DNA of 64,000 bases from Laspinema sp. D2d (GTDB lineage Bacteria; Cyanobacteriota; Cyanobacteriia; Cyanobacteriales; Laspinemataceae): assembly GCF_025370755.1 (NCBI RefSeq), contig NZ_JAMXFC010000022.1, forward strand, positions 1-64,000. Direction: 5' to 3'. Numbering within the stretch: the first letter of the stretch is position 1; each line of letters opens with the position of its first letter. A model generated the notes under the pieces. The model saw only the letters and a program-made list of their open reading frames with translations. It was not told the DNA's origin and did no database searches. The position numbers and the translations under genes are program-made. This document shows positions 1 through 8,962 of the stretch, piece by piece.

Positions 1-88
1 AATCAATGCAGATGAAAAATAACCGATAAGTTTAGAATCTTTTTCTGGTAATGTTTTGGAGTTTTTGGAGATGTCTAATAGAGGAGCT

Positions 89-1450
89 ATGGAGATTCAC
101 GAAGCCTTGCAGTGGACTGATGAGTTAATTTTTGCCAAAACTGGGAAGCATCTGGACTCGCTGCAACGGGCTATTTTGGAGGGGGTATGGGAACACAAGG
201 AATATAAGGAGATCGCTGAGGAATACCACTGCAGCAACGATCATGTCCGGAAGTCAGCATCGGAATTATGGAAACTCTTGTCGGATCTGTTGGGAGAGGA
301 TGTTAAAAAGAAGAATCTACGATCGCTTATCGAAAATAAAATATTCTCTTATTACGAGGATTCAGTCCATGTTGGTAATAACATAAATGTCTGTAACGAT
401 TTATACAAAACCTCAAAAAACCCGAAAAACCGATCGCCTTCTACCCCCAAAACCCAATCAGAACCTCGCCACGATCTCAGCCAAGCCCCTGACAACCTCC
501 GCTTCTACAACCGGACGGAGGAACTGGCGACCCTCAAACAATGGATTCTGACCGAACAAAGCCGGATCATTACCCTCACTGGACTATCTGGTATCGGTAA
601 AACTGCCCTCGCTAGACAACTGGTAGAAGAGATCAAAGATAACTTTGATCGCATCCTGTGGCGGAGTCATCGCAAATTTCCCACACTCAACGCTCTGCAA
701 AGCCATATTATCGAATTTATTGCTCCAACTTCCCCTATCCAAAATCAATCATTCATCAATTATTTAAACTCTCGTAACTCGTTTGTAGATTATCTCAAAA
801 ACCATCGCTGCTTAATCATTCTTGATGATTTTCAAGACACCTTGAACCCTGGGGAGTTAGTCGGAGATTACGGCCCGGGATACCAAAACTATGGTCGTTT
901 TATTGAGGAAATCGGTCGATTTTCTCATCAAAGTTGTTTGTTGCTCCTCAGTTGGGAACAACCTATAGAAATTGCCACCCTAGAAGCCGAAGACTGCTCC
1001 TGCAAAACTCTACCATTGGCAGGTTTAGGAAAATCAGCAAGCCAAATCTTTACGGCGAGAAAACTTAAGGATAAACCTCTATGGTCACGGCTGATTGAAC
1101 TTTATAATGGCAACCCTTTATGGTTAAATATCATTGCTACGGCTATCCTGGATCTATTTGATGGGAGTGTGGAAACATTTCTCTCCTATCCTACCCTGTA
1201 TTTAGGTAACATAGAACCGATCCTAAAACAACATTATCAACGCCTCAGTGAATCTGAGCAAGTCCTGATTCGCTGGTTAGCCAACCAAGATAAGCCCGTT
1301 AAGATTAGCCAAAAACCCCACGAACTTTTATCAGATTCCGATTTTTTTAAGGCAATTCAATCCCTGAAAAAACGAAATTTACTCTACAAATCTGCAACTT
1401 TGACCCTAGACCCTGTGATGCAACAGTATGTCAGAACGTTGAGTCTTTAA
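89..1450 (+). CDS. vMAP-like HTH / NB-ARC-type P-loop ATPase
   Basis: Predicted STAND-type signalling ATPase of about 453 residues. The first ~80 residues (EALQWTDELIFAKTGKHLDS through ASELWKLLSDLLGE) match the helix-turn-helix found at the N-terminus of cyanobacterial vWA-MoxR-associated and NB-ARC proteins. A linker follows, then the FYNRTEEL lead-in, a P-loop (GLSGIGKT, about residues 166-173) and a Walker B strand (CLIILDDFQD). The C-terminus looks like a winged-helix segment and stops there; no TPR or WD40 sensor repeats follow, so it is short for the class. The frame opens at TTG 56; ATG 89 is preferred because GAGGAG precedes it and the family domain begins exactly there, although the spacing is short; ATG 71 is an alternative. 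Neighbours give no clue to partners. Confidence 0.8.
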   Translation: MEIHEALQWTDELIFAKTGKHLDSLQRAILEGVWEHKEYKEIAEEYHCSNDHVRKSASELWKLLSDLLGEDVKKKNLRSLIENKIFSYYEDSVHVGNNINVCNDLYKTSKNPKNRSPSTPKTQSEPRHDLSQAPDNLRFYNRTEELATLKQWILTEQSRIITLTGLSGIGKTALARQLVEEIKDNFDRILWRSHRKFPTLNALQSHIIEFIAPTSPIQNQSFINYLNSRNSFVDYLKNHRCLIILDDFQDTLNPGELVGDYGPGYQNYGRFIEEIGRFSHQSCLLLLSWEQPIEIATLEAEDCSCKTLPLAGLGKSASQIFTARKLKDKPLWSRLIELYNGNPLWLNIIATAILDLFDGSVETFLSYPTLYLGNIEPILKQHYQRLSESEQVLIRWLANQDKPVKISQKPHELLSDSDFFKAIQSLKKRNLLYKSATLTLDPVMQQYVRTLSL

Positions 1451-2319
1451 GGGTTAGCAAAACCCTGTATTTTGAGAGTCAAAATTAGAGATTGCATAAG
1501 TCTTGAGCAAATCAAATGCCAAACTGTTTGGCATAATTCTTTCTTTTTTTGTTTATATACTTTAGTATAAATTTGTGAAAAATTTCCGGGATTGGGGCAT
1601 GATGGCATAGTTCAATGGGGCGGATTTTATGATACTTGGGCTCACTAATTGATAGAATTGGTGAATTTCTATACAGCATGAGGAATCATGCATCACCGAT
1701 TGATTGTTGTAGCAACGGGAGGGGCGATCGCCAGGGAACAGTCTGAGACAGCTTCGGCTCAACTCTATCACACTCACAAGGAATCTTTAACTATAATAAA
1801 ATCCTGGGTGATATGCCCAGGTCATCTTATGCTTAGAGCCTGACTTGAGCTTCTGCATCAGTTCAACGGGCTGTTCCTGCGTCATGAGCATCGATGGAGT
1901 GATTCCTTAAAAACCCTAGAAAAATTTAAGATTTCAGTTCCGGCAAAAGCTGAAAACAATGTTAAAATAGAGAGATTCCCTAAACAAAAACCCTGTTCAA
2001 AAGATTTTAACCGCCCTTGTCGTAAAATCAAAAAAATTGTTTATGATAGAGGTATAGAAGTTTAACGGACGAGGTAGAAAGGGTGAAACGAGGGAAGATC
2101 CAGAAATCCCCCCCCGGATCAGCACTAACCGCCTGATCTCAGCCATAAATTACCCCCCGTCAGACTTTGAAAATGGGTAGCCTAGATCACAATTGCCCCG
2201 CTCCAGCCCGAGCAGGAATCGTTATCCCAGACCACTCATAAAACTCCGGCAATTGAATCCATAACGAGCCTATCTAAATGTTAATGTTGTGGTACTAGAG
2301 AGATAGGAAAAGAATTAAC
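1451..2319. other. Long spacer / adhE leader, no convincing gene
   Basis: About 870 bases between the NB-ARC gene and adhE. Only a 71-codon minus-strand frame is open, with no RBS and non-protein-like composition. The right half (about 1900-2319) is probably the promoter and 5' leader of adhE; an AGGAAAAG ribosome-binding site lies just before the adhE ATG. No terminator with a U tract was seen. Confidence 0.5.
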
Positions 2320-5022
2320 ATGAACAGCAAAGTCACCAACACTCAAGAACTCGAAGAACTGATTCAGCGCGTCAAAGCGGCCCAAGAAAAATATGCCACC
2401 TACAGTCAGCAACAGGTGGATGAAATTTTCAAGAAAGCCGCTCTAGCCGCTAATGCTGCCCGAATTCCCCTAGCAAAGAAAGCCGTAGCCGAAACCGGCA
2501 TGGGAGTCGTGGAAGACAAAGTAATCAAAAACCACTTTGCCTCAGAAATTATCTACAACAAATATAAGCACGAAAAGACCTGCGGCATCATTGAAGAAGA
2601 CAAATCTTTTGGCTTCCAAAAAATCGCCGAACCTGTGGGAATTCTCGCCGGAATTGTCCCTACAACCAACCCTACATCTACGGCTATTTTCAAAGCCCTC
2701 CTCGCCCTGAAAACCCGCAACGGGATTATTTTCTCTCCCCACCCCCGGGCCAAAGAATGCACCCGAGATGCGGCAAAAATCATCCTGCAAGCTGCTGTAG
2801 AAGCGGGAGCCCCGGAAGACCTAATCGGCTGGATTGACGAGCCTACAGTGCCGTTATCTCAGCAATTGATGCAGCATCCGGAGATTAAATTAATCCTGGC
2901 GACTGGCGGTCCGGGTATGGTTAAAGCTGCCTATTCCTCGGGACATCCATCTTTAGGAGTAGGTGCAGGGAATACCCCGGCAGTGATTGATGAAACGGCC
3001 CATATTAAAATGGCTGTTTCCTCCATTATTCTGAGCAAAACCTTTGACAATGGGATGATTTGTGCCTCAGAACAGTCTGTGATTGTGGTAGATGAGGTGT
3101 ATGATCAGGTCAAACAGGAATTTAGCGATCGCGGCGCATACTTCCTCAATCCCGAAGAACGGCAAAAACTCGGCAGCAAAATCATTGTCAATGGACGACT
3201 CAACCCCGATATCGTCGGACAATCCATCCAAACCCTGGCTGAAATTGCAGGAATTTCCGTACCCGAAAATACGCGGGTTTTGATTGGTGAAGTAGAAGAG
3301 ATTTCCGAAGCCGAACCCTTTGCTTACGAGAAACTCTCAGCTATCTTAGCCATGTATCGGGCGACGGATTTTCACGATTCTGTCCATAAAGCCCATGACT
3401 TAGTACAATTTGGCGGACGGGGACATACTGCCGTACTCTATACATCTCCGGCGAATACCCAGAATATCCACGAATTTGAAGGGCAAATGCAAACGGCGCG
3501 GGTGCTGATTAATACCCCCTCCTCTCAAGGGGCGATCGGTGACCTGTATAACTTCCGCCTCGACCCCTCCCTCACTCTCGGTTGCGGCACCTGGGGAGGC
3601 AACTCCATCAGCGAAAACGTCGGTCCTCACCATCTCCTCAACATCAAAACCATCTCGGAACGCCGGGAAAATATGCTGTGGTTCCGGATTCCGCCCAAAG
3701 TGTACTTTAAATATGGTTCTCTCCCGATCGCACTGCGCGAACTCGCCGGAAAACAACGCGCCTTCATCGTCACCGATAAACCGTTGTATGACATGGGCCT
3801 CACAAAGTCCGTGGAAGATGTCCTCGAAGAAATCGGACTCAAATATGACGTTTTCTTCGACGTCGAACCCGACCCTTCTCTCACTACGGTGAACAAGGGA
3901 CTGGCGCGGATGAACTCCTTCAAACCGGATGTGATTATCGCCCTCGGGGGAGGTTCCCCGATGGATGCGGCAAAAGTCATGTGGTTAATGTATGAACATC
4001 CGGAAATCGAATTTGAAGGACTTGCCACCCGGTTTATGGACATCCGCAAACGGGTGTATGAACTCCCCCCCTTGGGTGTCAAAGCCATCATGGTTGCCAT
4101 TCCCACCACCTCGGGAACAGGTTCAGAAGTCACCCCCTTTGCCGTCGTCACCGACGATCGCACAGGTATTAAGTATCCCCTGGCAGATTACGCCCTCACT
4201 CCGAACATGGCGATCGTCGATCCGGAATTGGTGCTGAATATGCCCAAAAAACTCACCGCCTACGGTGGCATTGACGCCCTCACCCATGCCTTAGAGGCTT
4301 ATGTTTCCGTGTGTGCGTCCGAGTTTACCAACGGATTAGCCTTAGAAGCAATTCGCCTGCTGTTTAAATATCTGCCTTCCGCCTACAAAAACGGCGCAAA
4401 AGACCCGAAAGCGCGGGAAAAAGTGCATTATGCCGCCACGATCGCCGGGATGGCATTTGCTAACGCCTTCCTGGGGGTCTGTCACTCAATGGCACATAAA
4501 CTGGGTTCAACCTTCCATGTCCCCCACGGATTAGCCAACGCCTTGATGATTTCTCACGTCATCCGGTATAATGCCACGGACACGCCATTTAAGCAAGCAA
4601 TCTTCCCGCAATACAAATATCCCAATGCCAAATGGCGGTATGCACGGATTGCCGACTATCTCGGACTCGGAGGCAATACGGAAGAGGAGAAAATCGAAAA
4701 ATTGGTCGAGGCGATCGAAAACCTCAAGAAAGAGTTAGACATTCCGCTGACCCTGAAAGAAGCCCTATCTGGCGATGACAAAGCCTTCTATGAAGAAGTG
4801 GAAGAAATGGCGGATCAGGCATTTGATGACCAATGTACAGGTGCAAATCCCCGCTATCCCCTGATTCGCGACCTCAAGGAGTTATATGTCCTCGCCTACC
4901 GGGGTTGCCGCATTGATTCCGCTTTGTATCATCAAGAATCTCAGGAAGAGGTATTACAAGGCAATGGTGCTGACGCTGTAACGTCTATCATCCAGCCGCT
5001 GATGGTGGAAAGTAACTCGTAA
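2320..5022 (+). CDS. adhE: Bifunctional acetaldehyde-CoA / alcohol dehydrogenase AdhE
   Basis: Reduces acetyl-CoA to acetaldehyde and then ethanol, consuming two NADH, in fermentative metabolism in the cytoplasm. At 900 residues it is full length (family about 870-890). The N-terminal ~440 residues form the aldehyde dehydrogenase half, with the catalytic cysteine in DNGMICASEQS. The C-terminal half is an iron-dependent alcohol dehydrogenase: GGGSPMDAAK binds nucleotide, and the metal-binding histidines lie in DALTHALEAY and GVCHSMAHKLG...HVPHG. The ATG is preceded by AGGAAAAG. The gene is monocistronic: a long leader precedes it and a strong hairpin terminator follows within about 25 bases. 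In cyanobacteria AdhE fits dark anaerobic fermentation, for example in mats; that ecology is inference. Confidence 0.97.
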   Translation: MNSKVTNTQELEELIQRVKAAQEKYATYSQQQVDEIFKKAALAANAARIPLAKKAVAETGMGVVEDKVIKNHFASEIIYNKYKHEKTCGIIEEDKSFGFQKIAEPVGILAGIVPTTNPTSTAIFKALLALKTRNGIIFSPHPRAKECTRDAAKIILQAAVEAGAPEDLIGWIDEPTVPLSQQLMQHPEIKLILATGGPGMVKAAYSSGHPSLGVGAGNTPAVIDETAHIKMAVSSIILSKTFDNGMICASEQSVIVVDEVYDQVKQEFSDRGAYFLNPEERQKLGSKIIVNGRLNPDIVGQSIQTLAEIAGISVPENTRVLIGEVEEISEAEPFAYEKLSAILAMYRATDFHDSVHKAHDLVQFGGRGHTAVLYTSPANTQNIHEFEGQMQTARVLINTPSSQGAIGDLYNFRLDPSLTLGCGTWGGNSISENVGPHHLLNIKTISERRENMLWFRIPPKVYFKYGSLPIALRELAGKQRAFIVTDKPLYDMGLTKSVEDVLEEIGLKYDVFFDVEPDPSLTTVNKGLARMNSFKPDVIIALGGGSPMDAAKVMWLMYEHPEIEFEGLATRFMDIRKRVYELPPLGVKAIMVAIPTTSGTGSEVTPFAVVTDDRTGIKYPLADYALTPNMAIVDPELVLNMPKKLTAYGGIDALTHALEAYVSVCASEFTNGLALEAIRLLFKYLPSAYKNGAKDPKAREKVHYAATIAGMAFANAFLGVCHSMAHKLGSTFHVPHGLANALMISHVIRYNATDTPFKQAIFPQYKYPNAKWRYARIADYLGLGGNTEEEKIEKLVEAIENLKKELDIPLTLKEALSGDDKAFYEEVEEMADQAFDDQCTGANPRYPLIRDLKELYVLAYRGCRIDSALYHQESQEEVLQGNGADAVTSIIQPLMVESNS

Positions 5023-5044
5023 TGCCCATCTACTAATCTACAAG

Positions 5045-5074
5045 AAAAAAGCCCGCCTGTGTGGGCTTTTTTTG
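5045..5074 (+). terminator. Rho-independent terminator of adhE
   Basis: AAAAAAGCCC and GGGCTTTTTT pair around a short CCTGTG-containing loop and run into a T tract, 22 bases after the adhE stop. Confidence 0.9.
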
Positions 5075-5442
5075 TATGAAACAAGCGGTTAATAGCATCA
5101 TTTTTCCACAGTAACATTCTGCATCATCTACATTTTTAACTCAAAAGTGAGGAGACGATCGCTAGGTCTTGAAATTACTCTAAATTAATAGGCGTTAGTC
5201 AAGGTAATTCCATCCCTAAAACTAATCTAATTTAGCTAGGATATTTTGATATAATTCCTCTCTACCCTTAGATAGATATTTGGTGAATTATTATTTTCAC
5301 TTAAAGCAGAACATAAGTGATTTTTTATTGATAACCCTTAAATATCAGCTAAAAAAATGCAGAGAGACTAACTTTGAGGGCGGAATTAATCCCTCAAGGC
5401 TCCCCAGATTTTTATATTTAAGTAAGAATTCTCGAATCTAAG
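5075..5442. other. AT-rich spacer
   Basis: No ORF, RNA gene or clear repeat recognised between the adhE terminator and the weak ORF at 5443. The stretch is richer in A+T than the flanking genes. Confidence 0.4.
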
Positions 5443-5715
5443 TTACCTAAATCCCTCTATAAAAAAGGGCATTTTCCATCCCCCAATTTTTTGGGTGGGA
5501 CTCCCCCAAAAATTTTTACTTTTATCAGTCAATCCTTTATCTAGCAATAATTTTAGAGCTTTTGGGGTGAGGAGAGTTTGACCGATCGCCTCCTTCATCC
5601 GGGCGATCGCCATCCCTTGAATCCCCCACAGAGAACTATTTATGATAGAGAAGAGGCCCTGTAATCCTAGGAATTTTGATAAATTTTTTGCCGGAGTGGT
5701 CAAATCGAAAACCAT
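5443..5715 (-). CDS. Doubtful small ORF, 90 codons
   Basis: Open frame divergent from the fasciclin gene. Its central part (residues ~25-65, containing ARMKEAIGQTLLTPKALKLL) looks protein-like, but its C-terminal quarter is encoded by a degenerate intergenic repeat (5449-5512). No family recognised. It may be a small lineage-specific protein, or an accidental reading of spacer DNA; I lean to the latter. Confidence 0.22.
   Translation of the reverse strand: MVFDLTTPAKNLSKFLGLQGLFSIINSSLWGIQGMAIARMKEAIGQTLLTPKALKLLLDKGLTDKSKNFWGSPTQKIGGWKMPFFIEGFR
5449..5512. repeat. Degenerate interspersed palindromic repeat
   Basis: The stretch CTAAATCCCTCTATAAAAAAGG followed by CCCCCAATTTTTTGGGTGGGACTCCCCC resembles the 'aatccccctttttaagggggact' class of spacer repeat common in filamentous cyanobacteria. 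Assignment is from memory of that class, not from an alignment. Confidence 0.4.
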
Positions 5716-5774
5716 CGTGTAACATTACTTCATATCTCGATATTTCGATTGTTCACATATTAAGGAAAAGCCTG

Positions 5775-6377
5775 ATGAAGTCTAAATTTTGGAACGGTTT
5801 CAACAAAAAAGTTGCTCTCTTTTTGGGTGTTGCAGGGACAAGTTTACTGATGGGATTGCCGGTGGTGGCAGGGGTTGACACCACTGCCGAGACGATGACG
5901 GATTCTAACGAGGCGATCGCTGAATCTGTGACGGAAACCCCCGAGAGCAACATGGCAATGAGTCCACAGACAATTTCTGAAATTGCCGCCAGTAGTGACT
6001 CCTTCAAAACTCTCACCAAAGCTTTAGAAGCTGCCGGTTTAACGGATACCCTCTCTGGTGAAGGTCCCTTCACTGTTTTTGCCCCCACTGATGAGGCGTT
6101 TGCAGCTTTACCCGAAGGCACTTTAGAGCAGTTATTACAGCCAGAAAACCGCGATATTCTGGTTCAAGTTTTAACCTATCATGTGGTAGAGGGTTCAGTC
6201 ATGTCTAAGGATTTGACTACCACAGAAGTTCCCAGCATTGAAGGGCGTTCCATCAATGTCACAGTCGCTGAGGATAACGTTATGGTCAATAGTGCGAACG
6301 TGGTTCAAGCCGACATCGAAGCCAGTAACGGCGTGATTCATGTCATTGACCAAGTAATCCTACCTCCTCAAATGTAA
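5775..6377 (+). CDS. Secreted fasciclin (FAS1) domain protein
   Basis: Likely exported adhesion-type protein of 200 residues. It starts with a signal peptide: charged KSKFWNGFNKK, then a hydrophobic run VALFLGVAGTSLLMGLPVVAG. After an acidic linker, one FAS1 domain covers roughly residues 70-200, with the family hallmarks (TVFAPTDEAFAALP, LVQVLTYHVVEG and the C-terminal SNGVIHVIDQVILPP). The frame is open from TTG 5676, but ATG 5775 has AAGGAAAAG upstream and starts exactly at the signal peptide. FAS1 proteins usually act in cell-surface or matrix adhesion; the role here is inferred from the family. Single gene, ended by the hairpin at 6445. Confidence 0.92.
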   Translation: MKSKFWNGFNKKVALFLGVAGTSLLMGLPVVAGVDTTAETMTDSNEAIAESVTETPESNMAMSPQTISEIAASSDSFKTLTKALEAAGLTDTLSGEGPFTVFAPTDEAFAALPEGTLEQLLQPENRDILVQVLTYHVVEGSVMSKDLTTTEVPSIEGRSINVTVAEDNVMVNSANVVQADIEASNGVIHVIDQVILPPQM

Positions 6378-6444
6378 AATCAGTTACCCTTGCGGTAGCC
6401 CTAATTGCCTAAATCATCCCCCAACAGATTGAGTCGGTTTGGTG

Positions 6445-6485
6445 GGGAGTTTAGTTCTGAGGTGATAGAACTAAACTCCCTTTTT
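6445..6485. terminator. Hairpin terminator between convergent genes
   Basis: A perfect 14-bp stem (GGGAGTTTAGTTCT with AGAACTAAACTCCC) around a GAGGTGAT loop is followed by TTTTTG on the plus strand. It ends the fasciclin transcript. Confidence 0.9.
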
Positions 6486-6503
6486 GAGATGAAAGGGAAG
6501 CGT

Positions 6504-7073
6504 TTATTTTGATAAGTTTTCCCAATCTTTCCGCACAAGGGCATACAGATTCATATCATGAAAGCTGCCTTTAATAAACATTTGTTGGCGGAGGATTCCC
6601 TCGAATTTCATGCCAACTTTTTCCATAACCCTTGCGGAGGGTCGATTAGCCAGTTTACATCGCCCCTGAATTCGGTTTAAGTCAGTTTTTTGAAAGCCAA
6701 AGGCGAGTAAAGCTTGTACGGCTTCGGTCATATATCCTTGTCCCCAATATCGTTGGGATAAGGCATACCCTATTTCTGCATGATAATGAGGTAGAACCCA
6801 ATTGACCAAACCACAAGTGCCGATTAATTTTATATCGGCTTTATGGACAATACCCCAATCAAAACATTCATGGTTTTGATATTTTTTAAGGATAGAATTT
6901 AAAAAAATATGGCTGTCTTCTAGGGATTGATGCGGATGCCAGGTTGTGTATTTTGCGACTTCAGGATCTGAGGCATACTCAAACAGATCCGGTGCATCCT
7001 CTAAGCTCATTTTTCTGAGAATGAGGCGATCGCTTTCTAGGGTTGGCAAGTCAGGATATAGGGATAGAGTCAT
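6504..7073 (-). CDS. GNAT N-acetyltransferase, RimJ/RimL-like
   Basis: Cytoplasmic acetyl-CoA-dependent acetyltransferase of 189 residues, near the usual length of the RimJ/RimL-like (Acetyltransf_3) group. It begins LPTLESDRLILRKMSLEDAP, as these enzymes do. The acetyl-CoA-binding motif A lies in IGYALSQRYWGQGYMTEA (about residues 111-128), and motif B includes LNRIQGRCKLANRPSARVMEKVGM, typical of enzymes acting on protein N-termini or small amines. The substrate cannot be told from sequence. It is convergent with the fasciclin gene; the upstream ORF at 7142-7441 is on the same strand 68 bases away, so weak co-transcription is possible. Confidence 0.88.
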   Translation of the reverse strand: MTLSLYPDLPTLESDRLILRKMSLEDAPDLFEYASDPEVAKYTTWHPHQSLEDSHIFLNSILKKYQNHECFDWGIVHKADIKLIGTCGLVNWVLPHYHAEIGYALSQRYWGQGYMTEAVQALLAFGFQKTDLNRIQGRCKLANRPSARVMEKVGMKFEGILRQQMFIKGSFHDMNLYALVRKDWENLSK

Positions 7074-7141
7074 AAGTATAATTTTTTAATACGGTTCTTA
7101 CGGTATGACGTGAGTGCGGACTGCCCTCCCTCTATCCTAGT

Positions 7142-7441
7142 CTAATGGGGATTGACATATTCTAAGCTTTTGAGGACTTTAATTTGTTCCTCTAACTCTA
7201 AAAAAAGTTGATATTCTCCCGCCCATTCTAAATATTCTAAATCTCCCCCTTCCATATCTTCTGCCCTCAGTCTATTTTTTAACTGATTGGAGGGTTGATT
7301 ATATTTATCTTCAAAATAATCCAGTCTTTTTTTAGTAAATTTTAAACTTTTTTTCAGGCGGTCTAGTTCTGAGGCGATCGCTCTTTTTATCAATTCGGTT
7401 ACTCGGTCCGGATTATCAGTTTTGAGAATAATTTCTGCCAC
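7142..7441 (-). CDS. Small coiled-coil protein, possibly antitoxin-like
   Basis: 99-residue, highly charged helical protein. An N-terminal strand (MAEIILKTDNPDRVTELIKR) is followed by a long helix rich in Lys, Glu and Leu and a C-terminal WAGEYQLFLELEEQIKVLKSL segment. The layout (beta strand, then helix with a 'FEDKYNQPS' turn and an 'EWAGEY' motif) resembles small antitoxins that accompany DUF6516-type toxins, but no toxin gene is next to it; this comparison is from memory and unverified. Same strand as the GNAT gene. Without a partner it may be orphan, or simply a conserved hypothetical protein. Confidence 0.65.
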   Translation of the reverse strand: MAEIILKTDNPDRVTELIKRAIASELDRLKKSLKFTKKRLDYFEDKYNQPSNQLKNRLRAEDMEGGDLEYLEWAGEYQLFLELEEQIKVLKSLEYVNPH

Positions 7442-7617
7442 ATTCTTACCTCTTCATGATCTCTTATCCCAGTATAAACCAATCCATCCTCACTGAGGCG
7501 ACTGCTGTTGTCTAGGGTCTCGGAAAGCAGCGATCGCTACGGCCCTCAACTTAGACTACCATTCCTGGGACTCTACCAGTACAATAAAATTGATCCCTTA
7601 CCGTTAAATGGTTTCCG

Positions 7618-8832
7618 ATGAAGCTGAGTCTTTGCACGATTGTCAAAAACGAAGAAGCGACCCTTCCCAAATGTCTTACCAGCGTCAAGGATTTGGTAGA
7701 TGAAATGGTGGTTCTTGATACCGGATCCACTGATCGCACGGTAGAAATTGCTCAGGAGTTTGGGGCGAAGGTTCATCACTTCGACTGGTGCAATGATTTT
7801 GCGGCGGCGCGAAATGAATCCCTCAAATATGCTCATGGGGACTGGATTCTCGTCTTAGATGCGGATGAAGTGTTGACCCCCGAAGTTGTCCCCCAAATCA
7901 AAGAATTAATCAACGGAGGGGGAAACTCTCAACCGAAACCCTATCTTTTAATGAACTTAATTCGCCAAGAAGTTGGGGCGCAACAATCGCCTTATTCTTT
8001 GGTTTCACGCTTGTTTAGAAATCAACCAGGAATCCAGTTTGAACGACCCTATCATGCCATGATTGATGATAGTGTCCAACGGATGTTACAGCAGCAATCC
8101 AATCAATGGCAAGTGGGGTCATTGATGGCAGTAGCTATTTTACATGAAGGGTATCAAGCTGAAGCGATCGCCTCCCGGGATAAGTTGACCCGGGCTAGAG
8201 AATCAATGGAATCCTATCTCGCCGCCCATCCGAATGACGCCTATACTTGCAGCAAACTCGGGGCATTATATGTGCAGATGGGAGAAATTAAACAGGGGAT
8301 GCAGTTATTAAAACTGGGTTTAGCCGTGAGTACGCGCTTAGAATCCTTGGTGTTGTATGAACTGCATTATCATTTGGGAATTGCTTATACACGCAAGCAG
8401 AAACTGAGTAAAGCGAAAGCGGAGTATGAAAAAGCGATTGCTTTACCCATTTTAGAACCCATCAAATTGGGGGCGTATAATAACTTGGGGAATCTCCTCC
8501 TGGAAACCGGAAATCTGACCGGGGCGATCGCCACCTATCAAAGAGTGTTACAAATTGACCCCTCCCTGAGTTCCGCCTATTTTAACCTAGGAATTGCCTT
8601 GAAAGAGAAAAAGCAAATTCCCCTGGCGATCGCCGCCTATCAAAAAGCCATTCAACTCAATCCTAACTATGCCGAAGCGTACCAAAATCTGGGGGTTGCC
8701 TTACTCAAAGGCGGCAATATTTTAGACGGATTAGAAGCATTTCGCCGCGCAGTTTCCCTCTATGAAAAACGGAAATCCCCTGCGGGTCCAGCATTGCGCC
8801 AAAGTTTAAAAGATATGGGATTTAAAATCTGA
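7618..8832 (+). CDS. GT2 glycosyltransferase with C-terminal TPR repeats
   Basis: 404-residue fusion. The N-terminal ~180 residues form a family 2 glycosyltransferase domain: SLCTIVKNEEATLPKCL opening, VVLDTGSTDRT, and the metal/nucleotide-sugar acidic motif LDADE. The rest consists of tetratricopeptide repeats (for example AYNNLGNLLLETGNLTGAIA, AYFNLGIALKEKKQIPLAIA, AYQNLGVALLKGGNI), which normally mediate protein binding. Such fusions in cyanobacteria are thought to glycosylate proteins or build surface glycans; the substrate is unknown. Start ATG 7618 immediately precedes the GT2 strand. The following RTX gene is on the same strand 130 bases on, possibly an unrelated unit. Confidence 0.92.
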   Translation: MKLSLCTIVKNEEATLPKCLTSVKDLVDEMVVLDTGSTDRTVEIAQEFGAKVHHFDWCNDFAAARNESLKYAHGDWILVLDADEVLTPEVVPQIKELINGGGNSQPKPYLLMNLIRQEVGAQQSPYSLVSRLFRNQPGIQFERPYHAMIDDSVQRMLQQQSNQWQVGSLMAVAILHEGYQAEAIASRDKLTRARESMESYLAAHPNDAYTCSKLGALYVQMGEIKQGMQLLKLGLAVSTRLESLVLYELHYHLGIAYTRKQKLSKAKAEYEKAIALPILEPIKLGAYNNLGNLLLETGNLTGAIATYQRVLQIDPSLSSAYFNLGIALKEKKQIPLAIAAYQKAIQLNPNYAEAYQNLGVALLKGGNILDGLEAFRRAVSLYEKRKSPAGPALRQSLKDMGFKI

Positions 8833-8962
8833 GGACACCCCAAAATCTACCGAAAAGTATTGCCCAGCGGGTCTTTAGGTTCACCTGTGGACTTGATGAT
8901 TATCGATGAGGCCATACAATAAAAAGAATCAATAACGTGAGTTTCAACAGCGAGGAAAACAG

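Noticed and set aside
1562-1777. 71-codon minus-strand frame
   Set aside because: No RBS, atypical composition, in a promoter-containing spacer.
3400-4163. Antisense frames of 118 and 178 codons inside adhE
   Set aside because: Shadow frames of a full-length, well-conserved adhE.
5676-5774. Extension of the fasciclin gene to TTG 5676
   Set aside because: The 33 extra residues precede a proper signal peptide at ATG 5775, which also has an AAGGAAAAG site.
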